NCBI GenBank assembly: GCA_943914475.1 | Contig: CALUCE010000005.1 | Span: forward strand, 1-64,000 | DNA length: 64,000 nucleotides | Source of the DNA: an uncultured Anaerococcus sp. | Lineage (GTDB): Bacteria; Bacillota; Clostridia; Tissierellales; Peptoniphilaceae | Reading direction: 5' to 3' | Shown here: one piece after another, positions 17,156 to 25,977 of the stretch | How the letters are laid out: each line of letters starts with the position of its first letter | How positions within the stretch are numbered: position 1 is the first letter of the stretch | Position numbers and translations under genes: made by a program | Notes under the pieces: generated by a model | Told to the model about the DNA's origin: nothing | Database searches by the model: none | The model's input: only the letters and a program-made list of their open reading frames with translations

Positions 17156-18429
17156 TAGCCTAACATCTCTATAAAGGCACCAATTCTTGTTTTAAGTTGT
17201 TCAGCATCTTCGTCTGTGTAGTCTGTTTCTATACCTATACATGGGATATTTTCTTCTGCTAGTCTTTTTTCTACGAAATATCCTTCAGTATCGTATATAT
17301 TACAGAATTTAAGGTTGATATCTATAACACCGTCAGCATTGTACTCATGGTACATTCTTATAATATCGTCAATTCTTCCAGTATTTGGAGTAAAGCAAGC
17401 ACAGTTGATGTTTCCAAGGTATCTATTGGCAAGATTTTCTACTTGGCTATCAAGGTCTTTTCCGCTTTCATCTACTGGATGTTCTATATATCTAAGTCCT
17501 GTACAAAGTTCTTCACCTACTACTGCTCCACCGTTGGTTTCTATGATTTGGTGAAGTTTCCAGTTTGGTATAGAAAGTGGTGTACCTGTTAGTAGGATCC
17601 TTTTTGAACCTTTTTCAAATACAGTTACATTTTCTTTAACTCTCTCGTCTAGTTCATCACAAAGTTCATTTACCTTTTGGGTAAATCTTACTGGGTCATC
17701 GAAAAATGAGATTTGTGTAATTAATAAAACATCACGTCCTGATATAGGAACATTGTCAAGTTTTCTAAAGTCGTAAAGTCTTTGAAGAGCTGCTCTTTTT
17801 TTGTTAATCATAACTATGGCATCGTGTAGACTTTCTTGAGTTATTTCATTGCCTGTTAGCTCTTCTAATTCTTTTATGTAGCTTTTAATTTCTTTTTGCC
17901 ATTTTTCAAAGTCTTCATCCCTTTTCATTTGAGGGATATCCATTATGTACATTGGGGCATCTTCTGCTAAAATTTCCCAAGCTTTTTTCTTTCCATCACA
18001 AGTTGTTTCTCCAACAAACAAGTCTGCTATTCTAAAGAATGGACAAGTTCTATCAAATCTTGCTCCTAGAGAAGCTTTTATTAAAGGACATGTAGCAGTT
18101 GGTAATTTCTTTTCTCCACCTTCTACCCAAAATTGTGAGCCTGAGCAAAGTCCTGTAGATATAGCATCTGCTGCCCATACTACTTCTTCTGGAACGTGGA
18201 TACAGAAACTTCCTACAACTTTTTTACCTTCTTTTTGAGCATCGATTAATTCTTTTGGACGGGCTCCGTGAATATCAGCAGCTACTGCATTGAAATAGTC
18301 CATTTTTTCTGGTCTATTTTCTTGTGATAAAAATACATCTCCAAAAGCTTGTGGTAAAGCTTCACACAATAGATCGTGCTTGTCAACGTCCATATCTAAA
18401 TTTGACCACATTTCATGATTTCTATCCAT
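17155..18429 (-). CDS. Double-cubane-cluster-type reductase (HgdB-like)
   Basis: 424-aa member of the 2-hydroxyacyl-CoA dehydratase D-component superfamily, most like the double-cubane-cluster anaerobic reductases. Numerous cysteines are visible: VGSFCIHVPEEV, TGLCSGSQ, TATCPLIKAS, FDRTCPFFR, ETTCDGKK, NCACFTP and LKFCNIYD. Such proteins receive very low-potential electrons from an ATP-driven activator, which is encoded two genes upstream. The natural substrate of this class is unsettled. It overlaps the preceding gene by 8 bp with an AAGGAG site inside it. Confidence 0.87.
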   Translation of the reverse strand: MDRNHEMWSNLDMDVDKHDLLCEALPQAFGDVFLSQENRPEKMDYFNAVAADIHGARPKELIDAQKEGKKVVGSFCIHVPEEVVWAADAISTGLCSGSQFWVEGGEKKLPTATCPLIKASLGARFDRTCPFFRIADLFVGETTCDGKKKAWEILAEDAPMYIMDIPQMKRDEDFEKWQKEIKSYIKELEELTGNEITQESLHDAIVMINKKRAALQRLYDFRKLDNVPISGRDVLLITQISFFDDPVRFTQKVNELCDELDERVKENVTVFEKGSKRILLTGTPLSIPNWKLHQIIETNGGAVVGEELCTGLRYIEHPVDESGKDLDSQVENLANRYLGNINCACFTPNTGRIDDIIRMYHEYNADGVIDINLKFCNIYDTEGYFVEKRLAEENIPCIGIETDYTDEDAEQLKTRIGAFIEMLG

Positions 18430-19177
18430 TTAAAATCTCCTTATATGTAATAAATTTTTGTCCTTGGTAAATGCAGTTTTCATAGCTATAAAAAGGTTGG
18501 TCTGATTTTTCAATTTTTATATATTCAGCTTCCTTTTTTCCTATTTGGTCCGCTACTGCAAAGGGACAGGCTACTCTTATAGGCTTTCTTTTCTTGCCTA
18601 AAAACTTATGATCTTTCAAGATGTTTTCTAATAGAGAAATCCTATCATCCAGGTCTTTGATAAATCTAGTGTAAAATCTTAGTTTAAACAAATGACTGCC
18701 ACTAATATCTGTTAGCTCGATTTTTTCAAGTAAAGAATCGATTTCTTTAAGCTTTTTAGATACTAGGATAGATCTTTCACTGTCAAAGCTTTCCTTGAAA
18801 TTTTCTTTTAGATAATTTTCTAGTTTACTAGCATCTACAAGATCTCTTGAGGTGTTTTCCCTGAGTTCTTCCTTAAATTTTGGGCAGTAGTTGTCTACCA
18901 CAAAAAATCTTGATGAAAAAATCAAAGGGCACTTTTGTGTTTTTAGATAGGTTATAGTTGAATTTAAAGGATCACAAAGATCATTGTCTTCAGAATATTC
19001 AAATATGTAAGGATCCACTCCCACTATTGGCATGGGGAAAAATCCATAAGAAAATAGTAAGAGATCAGAATCATCAGAAAAAACTCCAACTATATTATTC
19101 TCATCCATTTTTGCATAGATGGCATCAACATAGGCATTTCTTCTTAATTCTTCCAATTCATTTATATTCTCTATCAT
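18422..19177 (-). CDS. HgdA/HgdB-like protein, short form
   Basis: 251-aa protein, weakly similar in layout to the other dehydratase subunit but much shorter than the usual 350-430 aa. Cysteines occur in NDLCDPLNST, TQKCPLIFSS, DNYCPKFKEE and RVACPFAVADQ, the pattern of a cluster-binding subunit, with a central helical region. It is coupled on both sides (ATGA overlap with the activase, 8-bp overlap with the next subunit). I infer that it is the reduced partner subunit; the function is not known. Confidence 0.65.
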   Translation of the reverse strand: MIENINELEELRRNAYVDAIYAKMDENNIVGVFSDDSDLLLFSYGFFPMPIVGVDPYIFEYSEDNDLCDPLNSTITYLKTQKCPLIFSSRFFVVDNYCPKFKEELRENTSRDLVDASKLENYLKENFKESFDSERSILVSKKLKEIDSLLEKIELTDISGSHLFKLRFYTRFIKDLDDRISLLENILKDHKFLGKKRKPIRVACPFAVADQIGKKEAEYIKIEKSDQPFYSYENCIYQGQKFITYKEILNG

Positions 19178-19923
19178 AAGAGGCTTGCTCCAATGGCTCC
19201 TGCAAATCTTCCATCTGGATGGCTAATAACTTCTTTGCCGAGTTTTTCTTCAAGAAGTTTCATCATATAGTCATTGTTAGAAAAACCACCTGTTAGGAAA
19301 TACTTGTCAGCACCTGCCTTTTTTTGGGCAAGTTTTGATACCTTAGTTACTATAGAATTTAAAATTCCACTTGCTATATCTTCCCTCTTGGTTCCCTTTC
19401 CCATAAGAGAAATCACTTCAGATTCTGCAAAAACAGTACATGTAGAAGAAAGCTCTATACTTTCTCCCTCTTTTGCCATAGCAAAAAATTCTTCCAGGTC
19501 AAGACCTAGTCTGTTTGCCATTACTTCCAAAAATTTACCAGTACCAGCTGAACATTTATCATTCATTAGAAAATCGATTACACGATCTTCATTTTGAACT
19601 ATAACCTTGGTATCTTGGCCACCTATGTCTATAATGGTTGCATCTTCAGAACCTAAAAAATGGGCTCCCTTACCGTGGGCAGTTATCTCTGTTATTACCT
19701 TATCGGCAAAATCTACAGAAATTCTTCCATAACCTGTAGCAGTTATATGGCTTTTATCTTTACTATAGCCAAGATCTGAAAGCTCTTTTATGATAGCTCT
19801 TCCGGTTTCCTTGCTGTTCCAACCACTGCTAACTGCATTTTTGTACAATATTTCGTTTTTTTGATCATTTAGTACTGCAACTTTGCTGGCAGTTGATCCT
19901 ATATCAATTCCTATGTAATACAT
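19174..19923 (-). CDS. Acyl-CoA dehydratase/double-cubane reductase activase (BadF/HgdC family ATPase)
   Basis: 249-aa homodimeric ATPase of the BadF/BadG/BcrA/BcrD family. It has an ASKHA ATPase fold (GIDIGSTASKVAVL, IDIGGQDTKVI) and the cluster-binding MNDKCSAGTGKF plus STCTVFAESE cysteines, which hold one [4Fe-4S] between the subunits. It injects electrons into the dehydratase-like partner encoded next to it. A longer ORF starts at 19953, but GAGAGG before ATG 19923 (MYYIGIDIGS) marks the true start. Gene order activase-subunit-subunit matches the HgdCAB pattern. Confidence 0.9.
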   Translation of the reverse strand: MYYIGIDIGSTASKVAVLNDQKNEILYKNAVSSGWNSKETGRAIIKELSDLGYSKDKSHITATGYGRISVDFADKVITEITAHGKGAHFLGSEDATIIDIGGQDTKVIVQNEDRVIDFLMNDKCSAGTGKFLEVMANRLGLDLEEFFAMAKEGESIELSSTCTVFAESEVISLMGKGTKREDIASGILNSIVTKVSKLAQKKAGADKYFLTGGFSNNDYMMKLLEEKLGKEVISHPDGRFAGAIGASLL

Positions 19924-20072
19924 TTTATAACCTCTCTTACTAGAGGATACCACAATTTCATAACTTTGACAAAAAAATGTTTTTTAAGCTATATTTTCCT
20001 ATCTATATACATAAATTTGATTTAGTTATTTAACTTAATGCATTTTTAATTAAAGTATAATAATAAAGTAAT

Positions 20073-20102
20073 TTGACTTTATTTAGTCATTTTATGTATA
20101 AT
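20073..20102 (+). promoter_or_regulatory. Promoter of first AGCS symporter
   Basis: TTGACT (20073-20078), 18 bp, TATAAT (20097-20102), 41 bp upstream of the ATG. Confidence 0.75.
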
Positions 20103-20143
20103 TTAAACAAGTATATATGGCAGCAAAATTTTAAGGAGGCCTT

Positions 20144-21499
20144 ATGTTGGCGCAAATTATTGACAGCTTAAATAGCGTAATAAGAAATTGGTTTCTGATA
20201 GCTGCACTCTTAGGTGTTGGTATATTTTATACAGCTTATACCAAGGGCGTTCAGTTTAGAAAACTTGGACACGCTTTTAAACAAACCTTTGGTGGGATGT
20301 TTAAAAAAGAAAACGATGGTATCTCAGCCTTCCAAGCCTTGTCAGTAGCTATAGCTGCACAAGTTGGTACAGGTAACGTAGCTGGTACTGCAACCGCCAT
20401 TATGGTTGGTGGACCAGGAGCCATATTCTGGATGTGGATATCTGCAATCTTAGGAATGTCCACAATATTTGCAGAAGCTTGTCTAGCACAAAAATACAGG
20501 GAAAAATCCGACGATGGCTACGTTGGTGGTCCTTCCTACTACATGAAAAATGGTATTAAAAACAAAAAACTTGGAATGACCCTTGCAAAAATATTCTCTG
20601 TCTTTATAGTTTTAGCTCTAGGATTTTTCGGTAATATGACCCAATCAAATTCTATAGCAACTAGTGTGCATGAAGCTTTTGATTCTATACCTCTAATAGT
20701 TGTAGGTATAGCAGTAGCTATTATAGCTGCCCTAGTATTTATAGGTGGTATCAAAAGAATAGCAAACTTTGCTCAACTAGTAGTTCCTATCATGGCTGTA
20801 ATTTATGTGGTATTTTCAATTATAATACTTATCAAATTTAGAGCTAATCTAGGACCTGCACTTAAAACTATTTTCCAAGCAGCCTTCACTCCAGCTGCAG
20901 CAGCAGGAGGAGCCTTAGGTTTTGGTATTAAGCAAGCCGTTGTAATGGGTGTTGCTAGAGGTCTATTCTCAAACGAAGCTGGTATGGGTTCTACACCTCA
21001 TGCTCACGCAACTGCCCAAGTTGATCATCCAGTAGAACAAGGTTATACAGCTATGGTTGGTGTATTTATAGATACCATTATAGTTTGTACAGCTACAGCT
21101 TTGATTATTCTTTCTACAAAGGCACACGAATATGGTCTTGACGGAGCCTTGGTAACACAAAAAGCTTTCGAATTAGGATTTGGTAATCTTGGTAAAACTC
21201 TTCTTGCCATTTCACTTACCTTCTTTGCTTTTACAACTATCATAGGATGGTATTATTTCGGAGAAACTAACATAAAGTTCTTGTTTGGCAAAAAGGGACT
21301 TCTCCCTTATAGAATTATAGTTATCTTCTTTATAATCTGGGGATCTACAAGAGAAATAGCCCTTGTATGGAATATGTCAGACTTATTTAACTCACTTATG
21401 GTTATACCAAACGTTATTGCCTTGGTACTTTTACATAAGGATGTAAAAATGATGCAAGAAAGATTTGAAATATTAAACGACCAAGATTCTGAAGAATAA
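20144..21499 (+). CDS. Sodium:alanine/glycine symporter (AGCS family), copy 1
   Basis: 451-aa integral membrane protein with about eleven helices. Family signatures include VAIAAQVGTGNVAGTATAI in helix 2 and FSNEAGMGSTPHAHATA, which are AGCS substrate and sodium-site regions. It imports alanine or glycine with Na+. Given the adjacent glycine reductase, glycine import is a reasonable inference. AAGGAGG ribosome binding site. A close paralog follows at 21833 and shares a 56-nt identical tract. Confidence 0.92.
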   Translation: MLAQIIDSLNSVIRNWFLIAALLGVGIFYTAYTKGVQFRKLGHAFKQTFGGMFKKENDGISAFQALSVAIAAQVGTGNVAGTATAIMVGGPGAIFWMWISAILGMSTIFAEACLAQKYREKSDDGYVGGPSYYMKNGIKNKKLGMTLAKIFSVFIVLALGFFGNMTQSNSIATSVHEAFDSIPLIVVGIAVAIIAALVFIGGIKRIANFAQLVVPIMAVIYVVFSIIILIKFRANLGPALKTIFQAAFTPAAAAGGALGFGIKQAVVMGVARGLFSNEAGMGSTPHAHATAQVDHPVEQGYTAMVGVFIDTIIVCTATALIILSTKAHEYGLDGALVTQKAFELGFGNLGKTLLAISLTFFAFTTIIGWYYFGETNIKFLFGKKGLLPYRIIVIFFIIWGSTREIALVWNMSDLFNSLMVIPNVIALVLLHKDVKMMQERFEILNDQDSEE

Positions 21500-21540
21500 A
21501 GGATAAAAGTTTTCATATCTACTTTAATCAAACCTCAAAA

Positions 21541-21567
21541 AAATAAGCCCTTGGGGGCTTATTTTTA
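21541..21567 (+). terminator. Terminator after AGCS copy 1
   Basis: AAATAAGCCC pairs with GGGCTTATTTTT around TTGG. It separates the two symporter genes. The remaining gap up to 21833 is AT-rich and contains no further gene, only the next promoter. Confidence 0.9.
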
Positions 21568-21746
21568 TGCAAGTAAATTTACGCCTTTCCCCTCTTTTAT
21601 CAGCTCTTATCTTTTATATTTTCCAAAGGCTTATCTAGAAAAATTCAAGCTTTTAAAGCTATTTGTATGGGAAAAATCCTAAGTTTGAAGGAAGATTTAT
21701 ATTTAAATAGACTTTTTTATAAATATTCTTTTTCTAATATTAATCA

Positions 21747-21776
21747 TTGACTTAGGTTTTTATTTATGTTTATAAT
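21747..21776 (+). promoter_or_regulatory. Promoter of second AGCS symporter
   Basis: TTGACT (21747-21752), 18 bp, TATAAT (21771-21776): the same -35, -10 and spacer length as the copy 1 promoter. A TATATGGC motif follows the -10 closely in both leaders. Confidence 0.75.
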
Positions 21777-21832
21777 AAAATATATGGCCGTTTTTTTAAC
21801 AAACTAAATTAAGTACTAGAAAAGGAGAGATA

Positions 21833-23233
21833 ATGTTATCACAAACAGTTGCTAGTCTTAACAGTGTTATAAGAAACTGGTTTTTATTAATAGGACTATT
21901 AGGAGTAGGTATATTCTATACAATCTACACCAAGGGAGTTCAGTTTAGAAAGTTAGGCAAAGCTTTTAAGCTAACCTTCGGTGGAGTTTTTGATAAAAAT
22001 AATGATGGAATATCGTCCTTTCAGGCCCTAGCTGTTGCCATAGCAGCCCAGGTTGGTACCGGAAATGTAGCAGGAACTGCTACGGCTATTGTTGTCGGTG
22101 GACCTGGTGCAGTATTTTGGATGCGGAGCTCAGCCATACTTGGTATGAGTACAATCTTTGCTGAGGCGACACTTGCCCAAAAATATAGGGAAAAAAATAA
22201 TGAAGGTTATGTGGGCGGACCTGCCTACTATATGAAAAATGGAATAAAAAACAAAAAGTTTGGTATAAGACTTGCCAAAGTGTTCTCAGTTTTTATCATA
22301 ATAGCCTTGGGTTTTTTTGGCAATATGACCCAATCTAATTCTATAGCTACTAGTGTAAATGAAGCCTTTGACTTCATACCTTTAATCCTTATAGGTATAG
22401 CTGTTGCAGTGATTGCAGCCCTAGTATTTGTAGGTGGTATCAAAAGAATTGCAAACTTTGCACAGCTTGTCGTACCAATAATGGCGCTTGTATACATAGG
22501 ATTTTCAATAATCATAATTATTAAATTCAGATTTAATCTCTTGGCTGCCTTTAAATCAATTTTTGCAGCAGCCTTTACCACAAAAGCAGCTGCCGGTGGA
22601 GCCCTAGGCTATGGTATAAAACAAGCCTTGGTTATAGGAGTTGCAAGAGGGATGTTTTCAAATGAAGCTGGTATGGGTTCTACACCCCACGCTCATGCAG
22701 GTGCTAAGGTAAACCACCCAGTAGAGCAAGGCTATACTGCCATAGTTGGAGTTTGTATATCTACCATGATAGTATGTACAGCCACAGCTATAGTAATCCT
22801 TTCCACTGAGACCCACAAATTAGGCCTTGATGGAGCCTTGGTTACACAGAAAGCCTTTGAGCTAGGATTTGGTTCACTTGGAAAAATATTTTTGGCTATA
22901 TCCCTTACATTTTTTGCCTTTACAACCATAATCGGTTGGTACTACTATGGGGAAATTAATGTAAAATTCCTTTTTGGAGAAAAGGGACTTCTTCCTTACA
23001 GGATCCTAGTTATATTCTTTATAATCTGGGGTTCAACAAGAGAGATAGCTCTAGTATGGAATATGTCAGACTTATTTAACTCACTTATGGTTATACCAAA
23101 CGTTATTGCTTTGGTTCTTTTACACAAGGATGTAAAAACCATGCAGCATGATTATGAAGTTTTAAAAAATTCTCATATGAAAGATGAAGATTATCACTGG
23201 CAAGAAGATCAAGAGTTTGAAGAATCTCTTTAA
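21833..23233 (+). CDS. Sodium:alanine/glycine symporter (AGCS family), copy 2
   Basis: 466-aa paralog of the preceding symporter, collinear throughout. It has the same VAIAAQVGTGNVAGTATAI and FSNEAGMGSTPHAHA signatures but many synonymous and some conservative differences, and an acidic C-terminal extension ending EDQEFEESL. Independent promoter and AAGGAG site. Two copies may differ in affinity (alanine versus glycine) or regulation; sequence alone does not say which. Confidence 0.92.
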   Translation: MLSQTVASLNSVIRNWFLLIGLLGVGIFYTIYTKGVQFRKLGKAFKLTFGGVFDKNNDGISSFQALAVAIAAQVGTGNVAGTATAIVVGGPGAVFWMRSSAILGMSTIFAEATLAQKYREKNNEGYVGGPAYYMKNGIKNKKFGIRLAKVFSVFIIIALGFFGNMTQSNSIATSVNEAFDFIPLILIGIAVAVIAALVFVGGIKRIANFAQLVVPIMALVYIGFSIIIIIKFRFNLLAAFKSIFAAAFTTKAAAGGALGYGIKQALVIGVARGMFSNEAGMGSTPHAHAGAKVNHPVEQGYTAIVGVCISTMIVCTATAIVILSTETHKLGLDGALVTQKAFELGFGSLGKIFLAISLTFFAFTTIIGWYYYGEINVKFLFGEKGLLPYRILVIFFIIWGSTREIALVWNMSDLFNSLMVIPNVIALVLLHKDVKTMQHDYEVLKNSHMKDEDYHWQEDQEFEESL

Positions 23234-23257
23234 AATCTTAAAAATATGTAAAAAATT

Positions 23258-23300
23258 AAAAGTCGGTAAAACTCTTATTAGAAAGTTTTACCGGCTTTTT
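23258..23300. terminator. Bidirectional terminator between AGCS copy 2 and the Crp/Fnr gene
   Basis: CGGTAAAACT and AGTTTTACCG arms (about 23262-23293), flanked by A5 on the left and T6 on the right, so it can serve both converging genes. Confidence 0.85.
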
Positions 23301-23950
23301 TAGTAGGTTAAATCTAGTATTGTATCCTTGTCTAGGATTTTTATTTTTTTCCTCTTTACTTCTATTATCCCCTCATCGTTCATTTTTGAAAGTTCCCTTG
23401 AAAGGGATGGTCTGGTTGTTGAAAGAAAATCTGCCAGCTCTTCCCTAGTCATGTTTAAGTTTACCAGGTTATCTTTTTCATTGTAAATAAGATAATTTGC
23501 TATCTTTTGTCTTAAGGTAAACTGGGTATTGATTTGATTTTTTCTGCTTAAAAATAGGCACTTGTTGGCTAACAAATCTATAAAAGATAAGAGAAAAGTC
23601 TTATCAATATCACATAAAAATACTTTTTTAAAATCTTTTATTACTACAACTTTTGAATCTTCGTTGGCCATAGCAGAAAAATCATAAGCTTCGTTCAAAT
23701 AGGCATAGACTTCCCCAAAGAGTACATCTTCTGTAAAGTTTTGCACTATAGATCTTTTTCCATTAAAGTCTATCTTGGAAACTATTATATCTCCTTGCAA
23801 GAGATAATAGAGATTTTTAGCTTTTTCATTTTGCCTAAAAATATAGGATCCCTTTTTGTAGTTAACTTCTTCTATTTCCAAAAGATTTTCAAGCTTTTTT
23901 AAATCTTCATCTGTCATTTTTTTAAAAATAGGTATATTTCTAATATCCAT
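23300..23950 (-). CDS. Crp/Fnr family transcriptional regulator
   Basis: 216-aa regulator: an N-terminal cyclic-nucleotide-binding-like beta-barrel (about 10-120, GSYIFRQNEKAKNLYYLLQG), then a C-terminal winged helix with NMTREELADFLSTTRPSLSREL as recognition helix. No Fnr-type N-terminal cysteine cluster is present. It lies beside hcp, as HcpR-type regulators of nitrosative stress do, and the hcp promoter has a fitting palindrome. A longer frame begins at 23980, but AGGGGT before ATG 23950 selects the shorter start. Confidence 0.88.
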   Translation of the reverse strand: MDIRNIPIFKKMTDEDLKKLENLLEIEEVNYKKGSYIFRQNEKAKNLYYLLQGDIIVSKIDFNGKRSIVQNFTEDVLFGEVYAYLNEAYDFSAMANEDSKVVVIKDFKKVFLCDIDKTFLLSFIDLLANKCLFLSRKNQINTQFTLRQKIANYLIYNEKDNLVNLNMTREELADFLSTTRPSLSRELSKMNDEGIIEVKRKKIKILDKDTILDLTY

Positions 23951-24102
23951 ATAAACCCCTAAATTTGTATTTTTACACATCTATATTCATTTTAAAATAA
24001 AGACGATTACAATATTAGTATATACCCATTATTCTCTTTTTCATCAAGCTCGACCTTTTTTATCTTAAAAGTTTTCACAGTCCTATTATTTAAAGGCATG
24101 AA

Positions 24103-24129
24103 AAAAGATGAGGAAAATCCTCATCTTTT
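24103..24129 (-). terminator. Terminator of hcp
   Basis: AAAGATGAGGA and TCCTCATCTTT pair around a 4-base loop; on the minus strand the stem is followed by T6. Confidence 0.85.
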
Positions 24130-24139
24130 AAAGTTACTC

Positions 24140-25780
24140 TTATTTTGTGAAGTAAGCTAGGTCTTCTTCAACTGTTGTGTTTGGTGCTATACCAAAGTTT
24201 TCAACTAAGAAGTCTACAACTGTTGGTGATAGGAAGGCTGGAAGTGTTGGTCCAAGGTGAATGTTTTTAACTCCTAGACTTAGTAGAGCTAGTAGTACTA
24301 TAACAGCCTTTTGTTCATACCAAGCTATGTTAAATTCTAGTGGAAGATCGTTGATTGATTCTAGGCCAAAGGCATCTTGAAGTAGCATAGCTGTTCTTAC
24401 TAGTGAGTAAGAGTCGTTACATTGACCAGCATCTAGAACTCTTGGAACTCCGTTGATATCGCCAAGACCAAGTTTATTGTATCTATATTTTGCACAACCT
24501 GCTGTTAGGATTACATAATCTTCTGGCAAGGCTTTGGCAAAGTCTGTGTAGTAAGATCTATCTTTAAATCTACCATCACAACCGGCCATAACGATAAATT
24601 TCTTGATGTTACCAGCTTTGATTTCTTCTACAACCTTATCAGCTAATTCTGCAACTTGGTTGTGAGCAAATCCACCAACTACCTTTGTATCTTCAAGGTT
24701 GGTTGGAGCAGCACAGTTTTTAGCCATTTCTATGATTTCTGAGAAATCTTTGTTTCCTTCAGCATCTGCTTCTATGTGTTTAGCTCCTGGATATCCTGCC
24801 ATACCTGTGGTGAAGAATCTATCTAGGTAGGTATTGTTTTTCTTTAGAGGAACTATACAGTTGGTTGTCATAAGGATTGGACCATTGAATTTTTCAAATT
24901 CATCATTTTGTGTCCACCAGCTGTTACCATAGTTACCGTGGAAGTGTGGATATTCTTTAAATTCTGGATAGTAGTTTGCAGGAAGCATTTCAGAGTGAGT
25001 ATAAACTTCTACTCCTGTGCCCTTGGTTTGTTCAAGAAGCATCTTCATATCTCTTAGGTCGTGACCTGAGATTAGGATACCTGGCTTATCTCCTGCAGAA
25101 TAGTCAACTTCTGTGATTTCTGGATTACCAAAGCTTTCTGTATTAGCCTTATCAAGTAAAGCCATAGCCTTAACACCAGTTTCACCTGTTTTTATAACAA
25201 GGTTAATTAGTTCATTTATTTCATCTTCTTTTGCATCTTGACCAGGATTTACTTTTGTAGTTTCTTCTAAAGCATAAGCTATAAATTCATCTACTTCATC
25301 ATCAAAGTATCCTAGAACGTTGGCGTGGTGGTTATAAGCACCAAGACCCTTAAGTCCGTAAATAACAAGTTCTGTTAAAGATCTCTTATCTTCATTTAAG
25401 ATATTAAGTACACCAACTTCTATAGCCTTAGCCTTTAATTTTTCTAAGTCTGTTTCAGAGTAAAGAGCAAATTCAGAAAGACCTTCCTTGTCTGAAAGTT
25501 TTTCTAATAAAGAATCCTTAACTTCTATAGTTTCTTTTGCTTTTTCTAATATGTAGTCTTCTTTAAAGTTTGCATTTGTTATAGTTACAAATAAGTTGTC
25601 AGATAAAAGTGAGAAGTATTTTTTATCTACATTTTTATTTTTGTTTAAGACTTCAGCAAGTCCTTTAGTAGCATATATTAACAAATCTTGAGCATTGGCA
25701 GTATTTTCATCTTTACCACAAACACCCTTTATAGTACAACCTGTATTTTGAGCTGTTTCTTGACATTGAAAACAAAACAT
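24140..25780 (-). CDS. hcp: Hydroxylamine reductase / hybrid cluster protein
   Basis: 546-aa redox protein holding a 4Fe-4S cluster and a hybrid Fe-S-O cluster. The N-terminal cysteines are Cys3, Cys6, Cys15 and Cys21 (spacing 2-8-5), the pattern of the anaerobe type. Hybrid-cluster ligands lie in the C-terminal half, e.g. AGCDGRF, TAGCAKYR and DAGQCNDSYS. Hcp proteins reduce hydroxylamine in vitro and probably detoxify nitric oxide in vivo. A monocistronic gene with a regulatory palindrome upstream. Confidence 0.96.
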   Translation of the reverse strand: MFCFQCQETAQNTGCTIKGVCGKDENTANAQDLLIYATKGLAEVLNKNKNVDKKYFSLLSDNLFVTITNANFKEDYILEKAKETIEVKDSLLEKLSDKEGLSEFALYSETDLEKLKAKAIEVGVLNILNEDKRSLTELVIYGLKGLGAYNHHANVLGYFDDEVDEFIAYALEETTKVNPGQDAKEDEINELINLVIKTGETGVKAMALLDKANTESFGNPEITEVDYSAGDKPGILISGHDLRDMKMLLEQTKGTGVEVYTHSEMLPANYYPEFKEYPHFHGNYGNSWWTQNDEFEKFNGPILMTTNCIVPLKKNNTYLDRFFTTGMAGYPGAKHIEADAEGNKDFSEIIEMAKNCAAPTNLEDTKVVGGFAHNQVAELADKVVEEIKAGNIKKFIVMAGCDGRFKDRSYYTDFAKALPEDYVILTAGCAKYRYNKLGLGDINGVPRVLDAGQCNDSYSLVRTAMLLQDAFGLESINDLPLEFNIAWYEQKAVIVLLALLSLGVKNIHLGPTLPAFLSPTVVDFLVENFGIAPNTTVEEDLAYFTK

Positions 25781-25827
25781 ATATTTCTCCTTTTTTTCTT
25801 TTATTTCTTTCGTGTTTCACTGTCTTT

Positions 25828-25869
25828 ATTATAGGTCATGAAAATTCCTATTTCTGTAACATAGGTTAC
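25828..25869 (-). promoter_or_regulatory. hcp promoter with GTAAC-N4-GTTAC palindrome
   Basis: On the minus strand, TATAAT occupies 25833-25828. A perfect inverted repeat GTAAC-N4-GTTAC lies at 25856-25869. If transcription starts about 7 bp past the -10, the palindrome is centred at about -41.5, the class II activator position of Crp/Fnr proteins. The -35 region has no good hexamer, consistent with activation. Confidence 0.7.
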
Positions 25870-25977
25870 TAGATTAAAATTTTAATAAAATTTCTCAACC
25901 TATAATAGGCTTATACCCAAAATATTTATGTTTATTTGTAAATAAAACTTAATATAATGCTCAGATTAGATATTTTT

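Noticed and set aside
19967..19995. Additional + strand promoter (TTGACA, 18 bp, TATATT)
   Set aside because: It lies 150 bp upstream of the symporter, which has a closer promoter at 20073-20102; it may be chance in AT-rich DNA.
22228..22581. 117-aa minus-strand ORF inside AGCS copy 2
   Set aside because: Antisense shadow of a conserved membrane protein; the matching frame in copy 1 is interrupted.
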